Of a stretch of DNA of 9,220 nucleotides, positions 8,277 through 9,220 are shown one piece after another. Origin of the DNA: Paraneptunicella sp964228975 (GTDB taxonomy: Bacteria > Pseudomonadota > Gammaproteobacteria > Enterobacterales > Alteromonadaceae). Position 1 is the first letter of the stretch, and the number at the start of each line of letters is the position of its first letter. The stretch is taken from NCBI GenBank assembly GCA_964228975.1, contig CAXRCC010000030.1, positions 1 through 9,220 on the forward strand. Direction: 5' to 3'. The notes under the pieces are model-generated. The model worked only from the letters and a program-made list of their open reading frames with translations, was not told the origin of the DNA and did not search any database. Position numbers and translations under genes: made by a program.

Positions 8277-8304
8277 AAAAAATGACTAATTTATGTCATT
8301 TTTT
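8277..8304. repeat. Inverted repeat, possible operator upstream of the cyclase
   Basis: AAAAAATGAC (8277-8286) and its exact complement GTCATTTTTT (8295-8304) flank 8 AT-only bases. The repeat lies about 40 bases upstream of the cyclase start, a plausible place for a regulator binding site (TGAC-N8-GTCA core) or a hairpin in the transcript leader. On the plus strand it ends in seven T and could also act as a weak terminator, though no plus-strand gene precedes it. Confidence 0.4.
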
Positions 8305-8507
8305 TAACATTATTGTTTTTATTTAAATTAACCAAATAGAATTAAAACTAGGGGAAATTACCCTTATGTGTGAATTCTTTAAGACAAGAACATTATTAAA
8401 TATTCATTATAATTTCTTTTTTAAATTGCTTTTTATAGAGTTTTATCTCTAAACTGTCTGTGATGGTTAGGAGTAAAGGTTGCTTCTACCCGGCATCAGG
8501 TGATTTT

Positions 8508-8545
8508 GACTATTGACACTTGCATGACGTTTCAGCCCAATAGTC
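8508..8545 (+). promoter_or_regulatory. Stem-loop in the 5' leader of the RRM gene
   Basis: GACTATTG (8508-8515) and CAATAGTC (8538-8545) are exact complements separated by 22 bases. The 3' arm ends directly before the GAGAG Shine-Dalgarno (8546-8550), which is 8 bases from the ATG at 8559. A helix abutting the ribosome binding site is well placed to modulate translation, for example by temperature or by the encoded RNA-binding protein. This is inferred from position only. Confidence 0.45.
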
Positions 8546-8558
8546 GAGAGAAATTGAA

Positions 8559-8837
8559 ATGAAATTATATGTAGGAAACTTATCCTATCAAATGTCGGAT
8601 AGCGATCTAGAGCAAACTTTCTCCGAATTCGGTGACGTACAGTCTGCTAAAATCATTATGGACAGAGAAACAAACCGTTCTAAAGGCTTCGGCTTTGTTG
8701 AGCTAAACAGCAGAGAAGCGGGTGAAGCTGCAATCGAATCTTTAAACGGTCGTGAAGTCAGTGGCAGAAGTATCGTTGTTAACGAAGCTCGTCCACCTAA
8801 GCCTAGAACAGGTGGCGGCGGTCGCGGTCGATTCTAA
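8559..8837 (+). CDS. Small RRM-domain RNA-binding protein
   Basis: This 92-residue protein is a single RNA recognition motif with a short basic, glycine-rich tail. RNP2 is LYVGNL (3-8) and RNP1 is KGFGFVEL (42-49), with the aromatic residues Tyr4, Phe44 and Phe46 in the usual RNA-stacking places. The tail is TGGGGRGRF. The size and layout match the cyanobacterial-type Rbp proteins also found in marine gammaproteobacteria, where they are thought to bind mRNA or sRNA, often in relation to cold or other stress. The start is supported by GAGAG 8 bases upstream and by the tight match of the first residues to the RRM fold. It appears monocistronic, with a long leader and hairpins after the stop. 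The specific RNA target cannot be inferred. Confidence 0.95.
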   Translation: MKLYVGNLSYQMSDSDLEQTFSEFGDVQSAKIIMDRETNRSKGFGFVELNSREAGEAAIESLNGREVSGRSIVVNEARPPKPRTGGGGRGRF

Positions 8838-8852
8838 GAAGTTTCCTTCTTA
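8835..8852 (+). terminator. Stem-loop at the end of the RRM gene
   Basis: TAAGAAG (8835-8841), loop TTTC and CTTCTTA (8846-8852) form a 7-bp stem that includes the stop codon. No U-tract follows, so it may protect the 3' end rather than terminate transcription. Confidence 0.3.
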
Positions 8853-8866
8853 AGAAAAGAATTCCG

Positions 8867-8892
8867 AGCGTTATGGTTAATGCCTTAACGCT
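8867..8892 (+). terminator. Second stem-loop downstream of the RRM gene
   Basis: AGCGTTA (8867-8873) pairs with TAACGCT (8886-8892). Inside, after one mismatch, GG pairs with CC, leaving a six-base loop. The following bases (TATCATCC) are only weakly U-rich. It is a plausible transcript end for the RRM gene, with low certainty. Confidence 0.4.
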
Positions 8893-9194
8893 TATCATCC
8901 TCCCCAGATTCAAAAAACAAACTTATTGGTCTAGCACTAGTAGGTTCACAGTTCTATTGCATTTTTGGTGTCAACTTCCCACGAGATAGCTTTCTCCTCC
9001 TGCTCCCTTAAGTTTTCGTATCACTAAAGTGCAGCCACTTTTTGAACATTACTTTTATATTTTTTCATATTTAAACACGCCACTCTTATTACTTTTCGTT
9101 TTATCAAAATGAACACTGTCATAATTTTCACAACAATAACAACAAGATACAGAATCCAATTTGCGATGAGACATATAAACATCCTCGCAGAGTT
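8893..9194. other. Intergenic stretch without a convincing gene
   Basis: AT-rich sequence with no ORF carrying recognisable family motifs. The only candidates are short: a 39-codon minus-strand ORF (9055-9174) with a GAGG-type Shine-Dalgarno and five Cys, and a plus-strand frame open from ATG 9109 to the window edge without a Shine-Dalgarno. An ACA-rich low-complexity run near 9128-9145 produces the Cys cluster in the first of these. No tRNA or other known RNA could be recognised. Confidence 0.5.
9055..9174 (-). CDS. Possible small Cys-rich ORF, unrecognised
   Basis: The 39-residue ORF starts MSHRKLDSVSCCYCCENYDS and is rich in Lys and Ser towards its end. GAGG lies 8 bases before the ATG. 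I do not recognise a family. The CCYCC cluster comes from a run of TGT/TAT codons in ACA-rich low-complexity DNA, and a terminator-like hairpin on the same strand lies just upstream, so it is more likely noise than a gene. Confidence 0.15.
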   Translation of the reverse strand: MSHRKLDSVSCCYCCENYDSVHFDKTKSNKSGVFKYEKI

Positions 9195-9216
9195 TAAAAA
9201 AGGCGAAAAAAGCCTT
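9195..9216 (-). terminator. Rho-independent terminator-like hairpin at the right edge
   Basis: Read on the minus strand, AAGGC, a TTTTTTC loop and GCCTT form a short stem that runs directly into a total of six T. This is the usual layout of an intrinsic terminator and suggests that a minus-strand gene lies just beyond the right edge and ends here. The stem is only five base pairs. Confidence 0.45.
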
Positions 9217-9220
9217 CTGT

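Larger units (their letters stand above)
8237..8558. promoter_or_regulatory. AT-rich divergent intergenic region
   Basis: This stretch separates the minus-strand cyclase from the plus-strand RRM gene and must hold both promoters and a long RRM leader. It is very AT-rich at 8270-8450. Visible structure: the TGAC/GTCA inverted repeat at 8277-8304, TAGAG-N6-CTCTA at 8436-8451 and the leader stem at 8508-8545. A weak promoter candidate for the RRM gene is TTGCTT (8426-8431) with TCTAAA (8448-8453), 16 bases apart. No protein gene is apparent. Confidence 0.4.

Noticed and set aside
8480..8503. Short leader peptide starting at TTG after AGGAG
   Set aside because: It would be seven codons (MLLPGIR) with a rare start and no regulatory codon run; too little to support.
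8513..8518. Consensus TTGACA as -35 box of the RRM gene
   Set aside because: At 16-18 bases downstream there is no -10-like hexamer (CCCAAT), and the start would fall at or next to the RBS. The TTG also belongs to the leader stem.
8524..8534. Cold-box-like TGACGT in the RRM leader
   Set aside because: Only the first six bases match the cspA cold box as I remember it, and it lies near the start codon rather than at the 5' end of a long leader.
9109..9220. Plus-strand ORF open to the right edge (ATG at 9109 or 9166)
   Set aside because: No Shine-Dalgarno precedes either ATG, the composition is low-complexity, and the edge hairpin looks like a minus-strand terminator, implying a gene in the opposite direction.

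Overview
The window looks like part of a gammaproteobacterial chromosome, probably a marine lineage of the Oceanospirillales/Cellvibrionales/Alteromonadales kind. This rests on a gammaproteobacteria-specific ZipA, the smc-zipA-ligase gene order, a CysZ sulfate permease next to smc, a moderate to low GC content, and a small glycine-tailed RRM protein. The genus cannot be settled from the sequence.

Layout, left to right. (1) 1-1488, minus strand: a divergent NAD+-dependent DNA ligase running off the left edge. Its frame is interrupted by one in-frame TGA at codon 70 and then continues without shift for 426 more codons. It also carries Glu where motif IV normally has Lys. (2) 1489-1659: a gap with two stem-loops just after zipA, one a perfect 24-base palindrome, plus the ligase's own Shine-Dalgarno, so the ligase is probably not co-transcribed with zipA. 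(3) 1660-6310, minus strand: zipA and smc, 15-17 bases apart depending on the zipA start and surely one operon, encoding a division-ring anchor and the chromosome-condensing SMC ATPase. (4) 6311-6506: a divergent control region with nested inverted repeats. (5) 6507-7262, plus strand: cysZ. (6) 7274-8236, minus strand, convergent with cysZ: a four-helix membrane diguanylate cyclase with intact GGEEF and an RxxD inhibitory site. (7) 8237-8558: an AT-rich divergent intergenic region with a TGAC/GTCA inverted repeat and, next to the downstream RBS, an 8-bp stem. (8) 8559-8837, plus strand: a 92-residue RRM RNA-binding protein. (9) 8838-9220: no convincing gene; hairpins follow the RRM gene, and a terminator-like hairpin at the right edge reads on the minus strand, suggesting a minus-strand gene beyond the window.

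Functionally this is mostly a housekeeping neighbourhood: chromosome segregation (SMC), divisome anchoring (ZipA) and DNA ligation are classically linked in this order, flanked by sulfate uptake, c-di-GMP signalling and RNA binding. I see no clear new multi-gene system. The most notable features are the interrupted, motif-altered ligase in the slot where housekeeping ligA normally sits, and the structured leader of the RRM gene.
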